Positions 43,102 through 51,861 of a stretch of 64,000 nt of DNA are shown in pieces. The stretch spans positions 95,768 to 159,767 of the forward strand of contig NZ_PDZL01000014.1 of assembly GCF_002735705.1 (NCBI RefSeq). The letters are read 5' to 3'. The first letter of the stretch is position 1; the number at the start of each line of letters is the position of its first letter. Below the pieces are notes generated by a model, which was not told the origin of the DNA, did not search any database, and saw only the letters and a program-made list of their open reading frames with translations. The translations under genes and the position numbers were made by a program. This DNA comes from Janthinobacterium sp. BJB426. Lineage in GTDB: Bacteria > Pseudomonadota > Gammaproteobacteria > Burkholderiales > Burkholderiaceae_D.

Positions 43102-44574
43102 ATGGAATTACATATCCTGATCGACGGCACGCGCGACCTGGGCGGCCAGCTGTACCGCCAGCTCAGCGAGGCCATCCGCTCGGGCCGGCTGACGGACGGC
43201 CAGCAATTGCCGCCCTCGCGCCTGCTGGCCAGCCAGCTGGGCCTGTCGCGCAAGACGGTGTCCGACGTGTATGACAAGCTCGGCTATGAAAAGCTGCTGG
43301 TCGGCAAAGTGGGCGTGGGCAGCTTCGTGCAGACGCCGCACGCGTCGCCGCAGCGCCGCCACGCCAGCACGCCGCTGGCCAGTGCGCAGCGCATCGCCCG
43401 TTGGGAAGCGACGCCCACGCCCCTGCGCCGCGCCAGCCAGGAAACGCCAGCGCGCTACGCCTTCATCGGCGGGCGCGCCACGCCCGCGCACTTCCCGCAG
43501 GATGAATGGCGCGCCTGCATGCTGCACGCGCTGCGCCAGGGTGGCCAGGCACGCGGCCGCTATGGCCCTGTCGCCGGCTTGCCGTCCTTGCGCGCGGCGA
43601 TTGCCGGCCATGCCGCCTTCAGCCGCGGCATCCATTGCACCGAAGAACAAGTGCTCGTCACCAGCGGCGCGCAGCAAGCCTTGCACCTGCTGGCGCTGAC
43701 CCTGCTGGAAGCGGGCGACACGGTTGCCGTGGAAGAACCCGGTTACCCGGTGGCACGCGCCGTGTTCGCCAGCCAGGGCGCCCGCGTGGTGGGCATCGAC
43801 GTGGACGAGGATGGCATCATCGTCGGGCAAATCCCGGACGGCACACGCTTGATCTATGTCACGCCCGCCCATCAATTTCCGCTCGGCATGCCGATGAGCA
43901 TGGCGCGCCGCCATGCCTTGCTGGAGCGGGCGCATCAGCTGGGCGCCATCATCATCGAGGACGATTACGACAGCGCCTTCCGTTACGAAGGCCGGCCCGA
44001 GGATTCCCTGCAAAGCATGGACCGCTACGGCGTCGTCGCCCACGTGGGCAGCTTTTCCAAGATCATGCTGCCGGAATTGCGGCTCGGCTATGCGGTGCTG
44101 CCGCAAGCCATCGTGGCCGCCGTGGAAACGGTGAAATACCTGAGCGATTGCCATACGGCCAGCCTGGGCCAGCATGCGCTGGCCAAGTTCATCGGCGATG
44201 GCCATTTGCTGCGCCACATCCGCCGCTGCCACGATATTTATGCGGGGCGGCGCGAGCGGCTGCAGCACTGGTTCAACGGCCCGTTGGCGCCGTGGTTCCG
44301 CCTGGTGCCGGCCAGCGCCGGCTTCCACGTGGCGGCCCTGGCCCAGGCGCCGCTCGATATCGCCGAATTGCTGCGCCGCGCGCGCCTGGCCGACATCAGC
44401 CTGTATGCGCTATCGGGTTTTTATCACGGCACCGCCCGCCATGCAGGACTGTTTCTCGGCTATGGCGCCATCGACAAGCTCGATATCGACACGGCGCTGG
44501 CCCTCGTGCTGGCGATCCTGCAGGAAATAGCACCGCTGGCCATCAACGGGGTTGCCAGCGATAATGTCCCGTGA
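43102..44574 (+). CDS. MocR-type regulator (GntR HTH plus aminotransferase domain)
   Basis: 490 residues. The GntR winged helix is near the N-terminus (QLPPSRLLASQLGLSRKTVSDVYDKLGYE). The aminotransferase-like domain has EEPGYPVARAVFASQGA, TPAHQFPLGMPMS, EDDYDSAFRYEG and the PLP Lys in GSFSKIMLPELRLGYAVLP. It probably represses or activates the divergent AhpD-like gene. This second MocR is clearly diverged from the one at 25429-26904. Its last 32 bp overlap the convergent DUF1287 gene. Confidence 0.9.
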   Translation: MELHILIDGTRDLGGQLYRQLSEAIRSGRLTDGQQLPPSRLLASQLGLSRKTVSDVYDKLGYEKLLVGKVGVGSFVQTPHASPQRRHASTPLASAQRIARWEATPTPLRRASQETPARYAFIGGRATPAHFPQDEWRACMLHALRQGGQARGRYGPVAGLPSLRAAIAGHAAFSRGIHCTEEQVLVTSGAQQALHLLALTLLEAGDTVAVEEPGYPVARAVFASQGARVVGIDVDEDGIIVGQIPDGTRLIYVTPAHQFPLGMPMSMARRHALLERAHQLGAIIIEDDYDSAFRYEGRPEDSLQSMDRYGVVAHVGSFSKIMLPELRLGYAVLPQAIVAAVETVKYLSDCHTASLGQHALAKFIGDGHLLRHIRRCHDIYAGRRERLQHWFNGPLAPWFRLVPASAGFHVAALAQAPLDIAELLRRARLADISLYALSGFYHGTARHAGLFLGYGAIDKLDIDTALALVLAILQEIAPLAINGVASDNVP

Positions 44575-45133
44575 TGGGATAGCTGAACAGAATATTTTCC
44601 TCGCGCGCGCCCTCGCCGATGTTGTGGATGATCAACGGCACGCCGCTCCACGATTGCTTGTCGCTGACGATGCCGATGTGCGTGAGATTGCGCGGCAGGC
44701 GCCAGGTGACGATGTCGCCCGCGCGGTAAGCGTTCGCTTCCTTGCTTGGCTGTAAGCTGGTGCCATGGCGGGCAAAGTACGTGCCCAGGTTCGGCACGCG
44801 GCGATGGTCGATATTGCGGTCCGGCCCCTTCATTTGCCAGCGTCCCTGCTGCTGGTACACCTGCCACGCCTTGCGCATGTCTTCGTGCACCAGCACCTGC
44901 AAATCCTGCCCCAGCTGGCGGTAGGCACGCACGACCACGTCCGTGCACACGCCCCGTTCGAGCGGCACGTCGCCGCCCGGATAGGCGAGCCGTTCATAGC
45001 GCGGATCATATTGCAGGGTGACGCCCACCTGCTTGCGGGCGGCGGCGACGAGGGCTTGCGGGGTGGCAGGGATTGCCGACGCCAGCATGGGCGCCAGGGC
45101 AAGCATCAGGGTGGAAAGCAGTTTAATTGGCAT
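44543..45133 (-). CDS. DUF1287 domain-containing exported protein
   Basis: 196 residues with a signal peptide (LLSTLMLALAPMLASA). The DUF1287 domain is recognised by YDPRYERLAYPGGDVPLERGVCTDVVVRAYR, HRRVPNLGTYFARHG and GDIVTWRLPRNLTHIGIVSD. The Cys, His and Asp spacing is reminiscent of NlpC/P60-like amidases, so a cell-wall hydrolase role is plausible but unproven. The ATG at 45133 follows an alternative TTG at 45136. Confidence 0.88.
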   Translation of the reverse strand: MPIKLLSTLMLALAPMLASAIPATPQALVAAARKQVGVTLQYDPRYERLAYPGGDVPLERGVCTDVVVRAYRQLGQDLQVLVHEDMRKAWQVYQQQGRWQMKGPDRNIDHRRVPNLGTYFARHGTSLQPSKEANAYRAGDIVTWRLPRNLTHIGIVSDKQSWSGVPLIIHNIGEGAREENILFSYPITGHYRWQPR

Positions 45134-45195
45134 CAACGTCGGTGGTCGGATGGAAATGCCAACTTTACCGCAGTGGCAAGGAATACGCCGTACGC

Positions 45196-45531
45196 TTAGA
45201 CGCCGGCCAGCTGCGCCAGGTGGGCAGGAAAATCCACGGCCGGGCCAGCCGCATTGATGGTATCAAAATAATCATGCCAGCCCGTGGCGGCGATGCCAGC
45301 CAGCAAGGCGTCCAGCGCCGCCTCGTCCGGGAAGCGCCAGACGGCATAGAATTGCTGGGCAGCCGCATGCAGCTTGCCGCCATCGATGGCGCCCATGGCC
45401 AGCGCTTCGGCGCCCATGCCGGACAAAGCCGCCATGCCGGCGCCCACCGTGGCGAAATACGCCTGGCGCGCGGCGCCGTCGAGGGCCAGCCAGGCGGGTT
45501 TTGGGCTGTACAGTTCTAACAGGTAATGCAT
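45196..45531 (-). CDS. Hypothetical protein, DUF6616-like
   Basis: 111-residue soluble protein starting MHYLLELYSPKPAWLALD and resembling small ferredoxin-like alpha/beta-barrel (ABM/YCII) proteins such as the DUF6616 group. The arrangement FYAVWRFPDEAALDALLAGI fits a dimeric barrel strand-helix unit. Function unknown. It lies 18 bp downstream of the HEAT-repeat gene on the same strand and may belong to that operon. Confidence 0.65.
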   Translation of the reverse strand: MHYLLELYSPKPAWLALDGAARQAYFATVGAGMAALSGMGAEALAMGAIDGGKLHAAAQQFYAVWRFPDEAALDALLAGIAATGWHDYFDTINAAGPAVDFPAHLAQLAGV

Positions 45532-45549
45532 GTTTTTCCTCCAAAAAAA

Positions 45550-46296
45550 TTAAGAAATCGAACGCTGTGCCCGCTTGCAGATGCGCTGTGTGGCGGCAAC
45601 GGGGCTTTCCAGCAGCCATTGCGCGCACAGGCTGCGCACCCAGTTCGGCTGGCTCTTGGCCGCATCGTTGAGCCAGTTGGCCACGGAATCCTGCACATAG
45701 ACGGCCGGGTCGGCACGCAAGGCTTGCAGCACGGGCAAGGCCAGCTGCGGCTGCTCTTTTAGCCGGGCGATATGCGCGCACCATACGCCGCGCGGGCGCA
45801 GCGCTTCGCAGGCGAAACGGCGCACTCTTTCCGACGGGTCTGCCGTCCACGGCGCCAGCAAGGCAATCGCCTCCTCAAGCTGCGCAGCCAGATGGGGCCG
45901 CAGCGCCAGCCAGGCCCATTCGCGCACGCCGAAATGGCCATCATCGGCCAGCGGGCGCATGGCGGTCAGCTGCTGCGGCAAGGGCCAGCCCGCCTGGCTG
46001 GCGATGGCAAAGCAGGCCCAGCCGCGTACCGTGTCGGAGGCATGTGCTTGCAGCAGCGCCAGGTCGGTGTTGGCCTCGAGCAGCAATTGCGCCGCCAGTG
46101 CCATGCGTCTGGTGATACCGGCTGCGGCCTTCGCGCGCAGTTGCTCCAGGCGCGCGGCGCCGATAGCGGGCACGGCCGCGGCCAGCAACTGGGCGAAATC
46201 GATGGCCAGCCCTTCCGTCAGGGTGGCGCTGGCCACGCTGCCCCCGTTCAGCAGGGCCAGGCGCGCGGGAGCGATGTCGGCGACGCCACGGCTCAT
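45550..46296 (-). CDS. HEAT-like repeat protein (DNA alkylation repeat / AlkD-like)
   Basis: 248-residue helical repeat protein. Successive helix pairs (SDTVRGWACFAIASQAGWPL, DDGHFGVREWAWLALRPHLA, DPSERVRRFACEALRPRGVW, DPAVYVQDSVANWLNDAAK) match the AlkD/DNA-alkylation-repeat layout. AlkD enzymes excise alkylated bases by trapping distorted DNA; whether the key Trp/Asp residues are conserved cannot be settled by eye. It is co-translated with the MarR gene upstream (ATGA overlap), suggesting it is MarR-controlled. Confidence 0.8.
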   Translation of the reverse strand: MSRGVADIAPARLALLNGGSVASATLTEGLAIDFAQLLAAAVPAIGAARLEQLRAKAAAGITRRMALAAQLLLEANTDLALLQAHASDTVRGWACFAIASQAGWPLPQQLTAMRPLADDGHFGVREWAWLALRPHLAAQLEEAIALLAPWTADPSERVRRFACEALRPRGVWCAHIARLKEQPQLALPVLQALRADPAVYVQDSVANWLNDAAKSQPNWVRSLCAQWLLESPVAATQRICKRAQRSIS

Positions 46297-46805
46297 GCGG
46301 CACCTCGATCCGTCTTGCGCCAGGCTTTTTCCAGCAGCGCGCTCAACAACTGCATTTCCTCAGCCGTGAAATCGGCAAACAGGCTGGCGATCCATTGCGC
46401 GTGCTCATCGACCAGGCTCGCGGCGGCCATTTCTCCCTTGGCGCTCAGGCGCACCAGCAGCTTGCGCCGGTCGACCTGGTCTGCGTGACGCGCCAGGAAA
46501 CCGTCGCGCTCCAGGCCGTCGAGCAAGCCCGTGATGGTGCCGCGCGTCACGCCGGCCCGCTCGGCCAGTTCGTGCGGCGACAGTCCGTCAGGCACGTCGC
46601 GCAGCAGGGACAACAAGACAAATTTACCTTCCGACAAGCCGTGCCGGCCCAGGCGCGCGGCGCAATCGCCATCGATGGCGGAGGCCAGCCCCAGCACTTC
46701 AAAGCACAGCCGCAACTGGCCGATGGACCGCGTCATGTCGAGACCGCTGGCGCGGCGCTGCACGTCGCCAAGCAGGGCCGCGTATTTTTGTTCGAGTTTT
46801 ATCAT
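46293..46805 (-). CDS. MarR family transcriptional regulator
   Basis: 170-residue winged-helix regulator. The DNA-binding part is SPHELAERAGVTRGTITGLLDGLERDGFLARHADQVDRRKLLVRLSAKG. MarR proteins usually repress their own operon and release DNA on binding phenolics or oxidants. The ATG at 46805 is chosen over a TTG at 46814. A 27-bp imperfect dyad covers the start codon region (46805-46831), a natural autorepression site. The HEAT-repeat gene follows in the same transcript. Confidence 0.9.
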   Translation of the reverse strand: MIKLEQKYAALLGDVQRRASGLDMTRSIGQLRLCFEVLGLASAIDGDCAARLGRHGLSEGKFVLLSLLRDVPDGLSPHELAERAGVTRGTITGLLDGLERDGFLARHADQVDRRKLLVRLSAKGEMAAASLVDEHAQWIASLFADFTAEEMQLLSALLEKAWRKTDRGAA

Positions 46806-46831
46806 ATGGCGCAATATAATATGGCACCATA
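46805..46831. promoter_or_regulatory. Imperfect 27-bp dyad, candidate MarR operator
   Basis: Arms TATGG(T/C)GC and GC(G/A)CCATA flank an AT-rich centre, symmetric except for two mismatched pairs and the middle base. It overlaps the MarR start codon and lies between the divergent MarR and upstream thioredoxin-gene tail. Position and symmetry fit autorepression. Confidence 0.5.
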
Positions 46832-46872
46832 CTAAATGTCAAATGGAAAACCGTCACGGTTTTCCTGTCGGC

Positions 46873-47325
46873 TCAAAAGCGGGCTTTGTCCCGCGCCCAC
46901 GCGATGATGGCTTGCGCATCGATGGCGCCTGGCTGGCGCGCCACTTCCACGCCTTTGCGGAACAGCGCCAGGGTGGGAATGCTGCGGATATTGAAACGGC
47001 TGCCCAGGTCCGGCGACGCTTCCGTATTCACCTTGACGACGCGAAACGCCGGCTCCAGGGTCTTCGCGGCTTGCACATAGAATGGCGCCATGCTGCGGCA
47101 GGGGCCGCACCACGGCGCCCAGAAATCGACCAGCACGGGAATGTCGCTGCGTTCGATATGCTTGAGGAAGCGGGCGCTGGCCAGGTCCACGGGCTGGCCC
47201 GTAAACAAATCCTTCTGGCATTTGCCGCAAGTGGGCTGCTCAATCAGGCGGGCGGCCGGCAGGCGGTTGACGGCGTCGCAATGGGGGCACACGATGTGCA
47301 GGGAGTCTGGCGTGGTCGAGGTCAT
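46873..47325 (-). CDS. trxC: Thioredoxin 2 (TrxC)
   Basis: 150-residue zinc-containing thioredoxin. The N-terminal zinc domain has two CxxC pairs (CPHC and CGKC). The thioredoxin domain has the active site WAPWCGPCRSM and the cis-Pro loop SIPTLALFRKG. It reduces protein disulfides, is typically OxyR/stress-induced, and uses thioredoxin reductase. It is monocistronic here, divergent from the aldehyde dehydrogenase gene. Confidence 0.95.
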   Translation of the reverse strand: MTSTTPDSLHIVCPHCDAVNRLPAARLIEQPTCGKCQKDLFTGQPVDLASARFLKHIERSDIPVLVDFWAPWCGPCRSMAPFYVQAAKTLEPAFRVVKVNTEASPDLGSRFNIRSIPTLALFRKGVEVARQPGAIDAQAIIAWARDKARF

Positions 47326-47472
47326 GGCATTCCTGGAAAGGGTAGCGTACAGTTGCCGGACATTTTACGGCGTATCGTGCAAGGCCGTCGGCACGCTGGC
47401 GGCACTTATCCGGATAGTCCACTATAGTGCGGTGGAACGGCGCGCACATTGCCGAGCCAGCCAAGGAAAACA

Positions 47473-48900
47473 ATGCCTGATGTCGCAGAAAATAGGGAAC
47501 TGAGCACCGAACTTGCCGCGGTCCTGGCCGTGCAGCGTGCCGCCTGCCTGGCCCGCCCCGTGCCGAGCCTGGCCGAGCGCAAACGCGACCTGCAAACCTT
47601 GCAGCGCTTCATTCGCGACCATAAAGACGCGCTCTGCGAAGCGATCAGCGCCGATTATGGCAACCGTTCACGCCACGAAACCTTGCTGGCGGAGATCTTT
47701 CCCGCCATCGACGGCATAGCCCATGTATTAAAACACTTGAAGAAATGGATGCGGCCGCAGCGCCGTGGCGTCGACTGGCGCAATTTCCCTGGCGCCCGCA
47801 ACCGCGTGATGCCGCAGCCGCTGGGCGTGGTGGGCGTCATCGTGCCGTGGAATTTTCCCGTGAACCTGAGCCTGGTGCCCTTGACCTACATTTTTGCCGC
47901 CGGCAACCGCGCCATGGTCAAGATGAGCGAAAACTCGCGCCACCTGGCGCGGCTGCTGATCGACAAGATGCCCGCCTATTTTCCGCCTGAAAAACTGCAA
48001 TTCTTTGACGAGACGGGCGGCGTGGGCATGGCGTTTTCGCAATTGCCGTTCGACCACCTGTTGTTTACGGGCTCCGGCCAGACGGGCCGCGCCGTCATGG
48101 CGGCGGCCGCGCGCAATCTGTGTCCCGTCACCCTGGAGCTGGGCGGCAAGGCGCCGGCCATCGTCTGCGCCGATTTCGATGTGCGCACGGCAGCCGAGCG
48201 CATCCTGTTCGTCAAGTACCTCAACGCGGGGCAAATCTGCACCTGCGTCGACCACGCCTGGCTGCCCGAAGCCAGCATCGCCGCCTTCGTCGACCATGCG
48301 CGCCAGATCATGCCGGCCCGCTATGCCGGGCTGGACACGCCCGACTACACCTCCATCATCGACGCGGCTGCCTTTGAGCGCCTGCTGCAGGCGCTCGACG
48401 AGGCGCGCACACGGGGCGCGCAAGTGATTTCGCTGTTGCCGGGGCCGTCATATGACCGCGCCACGCGCAAGATCGCGCCGCACATCGTGCTCGACGCGCC
48501 CGAGGACAGCCTGCTGCTGACGCGGGAAATCTTCGGCCCCATTCTGCCGCTGCGCGGCTATACCGACCTGGAAAGCGTGATCGACAGCATCAACGCGGGG
48601 CCGCGCCCGCTGGCCATCTATCCATTCAGCAATGATGCCCGCACGGTGCAGCTGCTGATCGACCGGGTGATGTCGGGCGGCGTGTCCGTCAACGACGCCC
48701 TGTACCACGTGGGCCAGCACGACCTGCCATTCGGCGGCGTGGGCGAGTCCGGCATGGGCCACTACCATGGCGTGGAAGGTTTCCACACCTTCAGCAAGCT
48801 GCGGCCCGTGTTTTATCAGGCCCGCTACAGCGCCTTGAAACTGCTGTGGCCGCCGTATGGCAAGCTGGCCAGCCGCGTGCTGGCCTTCCTGACGCGCTGA
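47473..48900 (+). CDS. Aldehyde dehydrogenase, coniferyl-aldehyde dehydrogenase type
   Basis: 475-residue NAD(P)-dependent aldehyde dehydrogenase of the CalB-like class III group. Catalytic Glu is in LELGGKAPAIV and catalytic Cys in NAGQICTCVDH. The cofactor region is PWNFPVNLSLVPLTYIFAAGNRA and the C-terminus ends with a hydrophobic segment as in membrane-associated class III ALDHs. AAGGA precedes the ATG at 47473; the frame is open to 47449. The substrate could be coniferyl or long-chain aldehydes. Confidence 0.92.
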   Translation: MPDVAENRELSTELAAVLAVQRAACLARPVPSLAERKRDLQTLQRFIRDHKDALCEAISADYGNRSRHETLLAEIFPAIDGIAHVLKHLKKWMRPQRRGVDWRNFPGARNRVMPQPLGVVGVIVPWNFPVNLSLVPLTYIFAAGNRAMVKMSENSRHLARLLIDKMPAYFPPEKLQFFDETGGVGMAFSQLPFDHLLFTGSGQTGRAVMAAAARNLCPVTLELGGKAPAIVCADFDVRTAAERILFVKYLNAGQICTCVDHAWLPEASIAAFVDHARQIMPARYAGLDTPDYTSIIDAAAFERLLQALDEARTRGAQVISLLPGPSYDRATRKIAPHIVLDAPEDSLLLTREIFGPILPLRGYTDLESVIDSINAGPRPLAIYPFSNDARTVQLLIDRVMSGGVSVNDALYHVGQHDLPFGGVGESGMGHYHGVEGFHTFSKLRPVFYQARYSALKLLWPPYGKLASRVLAFLTR

Positions 48901-48904
48901 TGCT

Positions 48905-49510
48905 TTACAGGAACAACGAAGCGGCGATGGCCCACATGACGAGGGCGATGATGCCGTCGAGCACGCGCCAGGCCATGGGCTTGGCGAACACGGGTGCCAG
49001 GTAGCGGGCGCCAAAGCCCAGCAGGAAGAACCACAGGGCCGAAGCCATGATGGCGCCGCCGGCGAAGTAGAAGCGTCCCACGCCTTCATGCTGGCCGCCG
49101 ATCGAACCGAGCAGGATGACCGTATCGAGGAAGGCATGCGGGTTCAGCAAGCTGAACGCCAGCGCCGCGCCGATCACGGCCCAATAACCTTCGGGCGACT
49201 TGGCGGCCGACACCGTCAGGGCCGTTGGGCGCCAGGCGGACTTGGCCGCGCGCAAGCCATACGCGATCAGGAACGTGGCGCCGCCGGCCTTGGCCCACAG
49301 CAGGAAATTGGGGTTGTCGGCAATAAAGGTGCCCATGCCGGCCACGCCGGCCGTGATCAACATCGCATCGCACACGAGGCAGACCAGGATGCAGGTGAGC
49401 ACGTAATGGCGTTTCAAGCCCTGCTTGAGCAAGAAGGCGTTTTGCGTGCCGATGGCCACGATCAGGCTCGCTCCGAGCCCCATGCCTTTCAAGAAGATTG
49501 CGCTGTCCAT
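48905..49510 (-). CDS. argO: LysE/ArgO family amino-acid exporter
   Basis: 201-residue inner-membrane exporter with five to six helices. The LysE hallmark is GASLIVAIGTQNAFLLKQGLKRHY, with LNPHAFLDTVILLGSIG in the second half. It exports arginine or lysine when intracellular levels are high. It is divergent from a LysR gene of the ArgP/LysG type, the classical control pairing. It converges with the aldehyde dehydrogenase gene across 4 bp. Confidence 0.92.
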   Translation of the reverse strand: MDSAIFLKGMGLGASLIVAIGTQNAFLLKQGLKRHYVLTCILVCLVCDAMLITAGVAGMGTFIADNPNFLLWAKAGGATFLIAYGLRAAKSAWRPTALTVSAAKSPEGYWAVIGAALAFSLLNPHAFLDTVILLGSIGGQHEGVGRFYFAGGAIMASALWFFLLGFGARYLAPVFAKPMAWRVLDGIIALVMWAIAASLFL

Positions 49511-49652
49511 ATCGATTCCTTTATTGCTTTCCATCACGCGCACGGCCGCCCACGCTCTGCCGGCAACGGCAAAGTCATCAGAGGTAGGTGGAGGGTGGTG
49601 CGGAACCAGGAGGACCGCGCGGGAGAGTGGAGTTGTTACCCTATTTCAACAG

Positions 49653-49681
49653 TGTAAAGAAAAAGTAAATATAAGTATAAT
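49653..49681 (+). promoter_or_regulatory. Candidate argP promoter
   Basis: A perfect TATAAT at 49676-49681 lies 31 bp before the argP ATG, with a weak TGTAAA at -35 (49653-49658), 17-bp spacing. The surrounding AT-rich stretch between argO and argP is where an ArgP site would be expected. Confidence 0.4.
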
Positions 49682-49712
49682 GAATGATTCTAACCATATA
49701 TAAGAGAAACTT

Positions 49713-50603
49713 ATGCGCGTCGTCGATTACCGTGGATTGGCCGCCCTCGACGCCGTGATCGGCCTGGGCAGCTTTGAAAAGGCCGCGCAGGCGCTGGCGA
49801 TCAGCCAGCCGGCCGTGTCGCAGCGCATCCGCACCCTGGAAAACCTGGAGGGCACCTTATTGATCATCCGCAGCCACCCGCCCCTGCCGACGGAAGCGGG
49901 CCAGCGCCTGATCGCCCACTACCGGCAAGTCAAGCTGCTCGAAGCGGCGCTCGACGCCCAGCCCGGTCCCACCACGCAACTGCCGGAACTGGCCATCGCC
50001 GTCAACGCCGACAGCGCCGCCACCTGGATCCCGGAAGCGCTGGGGCCGCTGCTGTCGCCGCCGTCGTGCCTGCTCGATATCCGCCTCGACGACCAGGACC
50101 ATACCCTGAGCCAGTTGCGCGAAGGGCGCGTGTTTGCCTGCGTCACCAGTGCCAACGACCTGGTGGCGGGCACGACGGCCACGCCGCTGGGTGGCATGCG
50201 CTACCTGTGCGTGGCCTCGCCCGCGTTCGCGCAGCAATGGTTTCCCCACGGATTTACGGTGGAAGCCGTCAGCCAGGCACCCGCCATCACGTTCGGTAGC
50301 AAGGATGCGCTGCACGAGCGCTATCTGCAGCACCGCCTCGGCTACACGGGACGCTATCCGCACCACGTGCTCGGTTCGGCGCGCGACTTCGTGCGCTTCA
50401 TCGAAGCGGGCTATGCGTATGGCATGGTGCCTTTGCTGCAGGCGGAAACGGCGCTGGCCGCCGGCAGACTGGTCGACGTGGCGGCCGGACAGGCACTCGA
50501 CGTGCCCCTGACCTGGCATGCCTGGGATATCCAGACGCCGCTCACGCGCACCCTGTCGGACGCCGTCATCGCCACGGCGCGCAAATGGCTGTTACAGGAT
50601 TGA
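49713..50603 (+). CDS. argP: LysR-type regulator ArgP/LysG
   Basis: 296-residue LysR regulator with an N-terminal helix-turn-helix (LAALDAVIGLGSFEKAAQALAISQPAVSQRIRTLENLEG) and a ligand domain. The ArgP subfamily pattern includes LPELAIAVNADSAATWIPEAL and LDIRLDDQDHT. It activates the divergent exporter in response to arginine or lysine in well-studied relatives. Confidence 0.93.
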   Translation: MRVVDYRGLAALDAVIGLGSFEKAAQALAISQPAVSQRIRTLENLEGTLLIIRSHPPLPTEAGQRLIAHYRQVKLLEAALDAQPGPTTQLPELAIAVNADSAATWIPEALGPLLSPPSCLLDIRLDDQDHTLSQLREGRVFACVTSANDLVAGTTATPLGGMRYLCVASPAFAQQWFPHGFTVEAVSQAPAITFGSKDALHERYLQHRLGYTGRYPHHVLGSARDFVRFIEAGYAYGMVPLLQAETALAAGRLVDVAAGQALDVPLTWHAWDIQTPLTRTLSDAVIATARKWLLQD

Positions 50604-50708
50604 TTGACGCATGCAACATTTATCTATGCTATACAGCAACTTACCCGTGTGCGCCCTGCCCTGCCTGGCCTACACTGCAAGCATCAGCCATCACCATCAG
50701 GAGCAAGC

Positions 50709-51743
50709 ATGACGATCCTGCGCACCACCCTGCTCGGCGTGCTGGCGGCCATCCCGCTGGCTGCCGGCCTGGCCGCCTGCTCGCCCTTGATGGCCATCAA
50801 TGCCTTGTCGTCCGGCAGCGCTTCGCAAGTGACGCGCGGCCTGGCCTACGGCCCCTTGCCGCGGCAAAAGCTCGATGTCTACGCCCCCAAGACCCGCACG
50901 GGGCCCGTGCCCGTGGTGGTGTTCTTTTATGGCGGCAACTGGACGACGGGCGAGCGCGCCGACTATGCCTTCGTTGGCCATGCGCTCGCGGCGCGCGGCT
51001 ATCTGGCCGTGATCGCCGACTACCGCCTGTATCCGGACGTGCACTACCCCGAGATCTTGCAGGATGCGGCCCGCGCCGTGGCCTGGGCCGCGATGGAGTC
51101 CAGCCGCCATGGCGGCGACCCGACGCGCTTGTTCGTCATGGGCCATAGCGCCGGCGCCTACAATGCGGCGATGGTGGCGCTCGACGCCAGCCTGCTGGCG
51201 CGCCACGGCATGCGCCCGCACGACTTGCGGGGCTGGATAGGCCTGGCCGGCCCCTATGATTTTTTGCCGATCGAAAATACCACCACCCGGCCCGTTTTCT
51301 TTTACCCTGACACGCCCGCCGCTTCGCAGCCCATCCATCACGTGACGGCCGAGGCCCCGCCCGCCCTGCTGATCGCCCCCTTGCCCGGACAGGATAAACT
51401 GGTCGATCCGCAACGCAACACGGGCGGCCTGGCCAATGCCTTGCGGACGCTTGCCAGGCCCGTGACGGAAACCTATTTCGACCACGTGGGCCACGCCACC
51501 CTGATCGCCACGCTGGCCGCGCCCTTGCGCAGGCTGGCGCCCACCCTGGACGCCGTCAGCGCCTTCATCGATGCCAACAGCGGCACCGGTGACGCGGTCC
51601 CGTCCGCGCTCTTGCCCGCAAACTTGTCTGCAGTCTTGCCAGATGCTGCCTTGCCAGCAAGCATAACCTTGCCGTCCCGCTCAGCTGGCGCGGCCACGCC
51701 AGCCCCTGGACTGCACGCATACGACAAAACGCCCACCCCATAA
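50709..51743 (+). CDS. Lipoprotein alpha/beta hydrolase (BD-FAE/esterase type)
   Basis: 344-residue lipoprotein (lipobox LAAC near residue 24) with an esterase/lipase alpha/beta hydrolase domain. Elements are VVVFFYGGNWTTGER (oxyanion, HGG variant), nucleophile elbow MGHSAGAYNA, and His in DHVGHATLI. After the catalytic domain a roughly 60-residue alanine/proline/serine-rich low-complexity tail follows. AGGAGC precedes the ATG; the frame is open to 50604. Substrate is probably a small ester. Confidence 0.88.
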   Translation: MTILRTTLLGVLAAIPLAAGLAACSPLMAINALSSGSASQVTRGLAYGPLPRQKLDVYAPKTRTGPVPVVVFFYGGNWTTGERADYAFVGHALAARGYLAVIADYRLYPDVHYPEILQDAARAVAWAAMESSRHGGDPTRLFVMGHSAGAYNAAMVALDASLLARHGMRPHDLRGWIGLAGPYDFLPIENTTTRPVFFYPDTPAASQPIHHVTAEAPPALLIAPLPGQDKLVDPQRNTGGLANALRTLARPVTETYFDHVGHATLIATLAAPLRRLAPTLDAVSAFIDANSGTGDAVPSALLPANLSAVLPDAALPASITLPSRSAGAATPAPGLHAYDKTPTP

Positions 51744-51861
51744 AGGGAGGGCGCTCTGTCCAAGCCAGGACGCACGATGCTGCGTGCCGGCTGGCCGCAT
51801 AGCTAGCCGCACCGCAAGGCTCGGCCCTCGCGATGCGGCTCAGCCGCAAGCAGCTTCTTGC

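Noticed and set aside
49511..49712. Small RNA gene in the argO-argP gap
   Set aside because: The gap is AT-rich and accounted for by divergent promoters and expected ArgP binding; no stable hairpin was seen.
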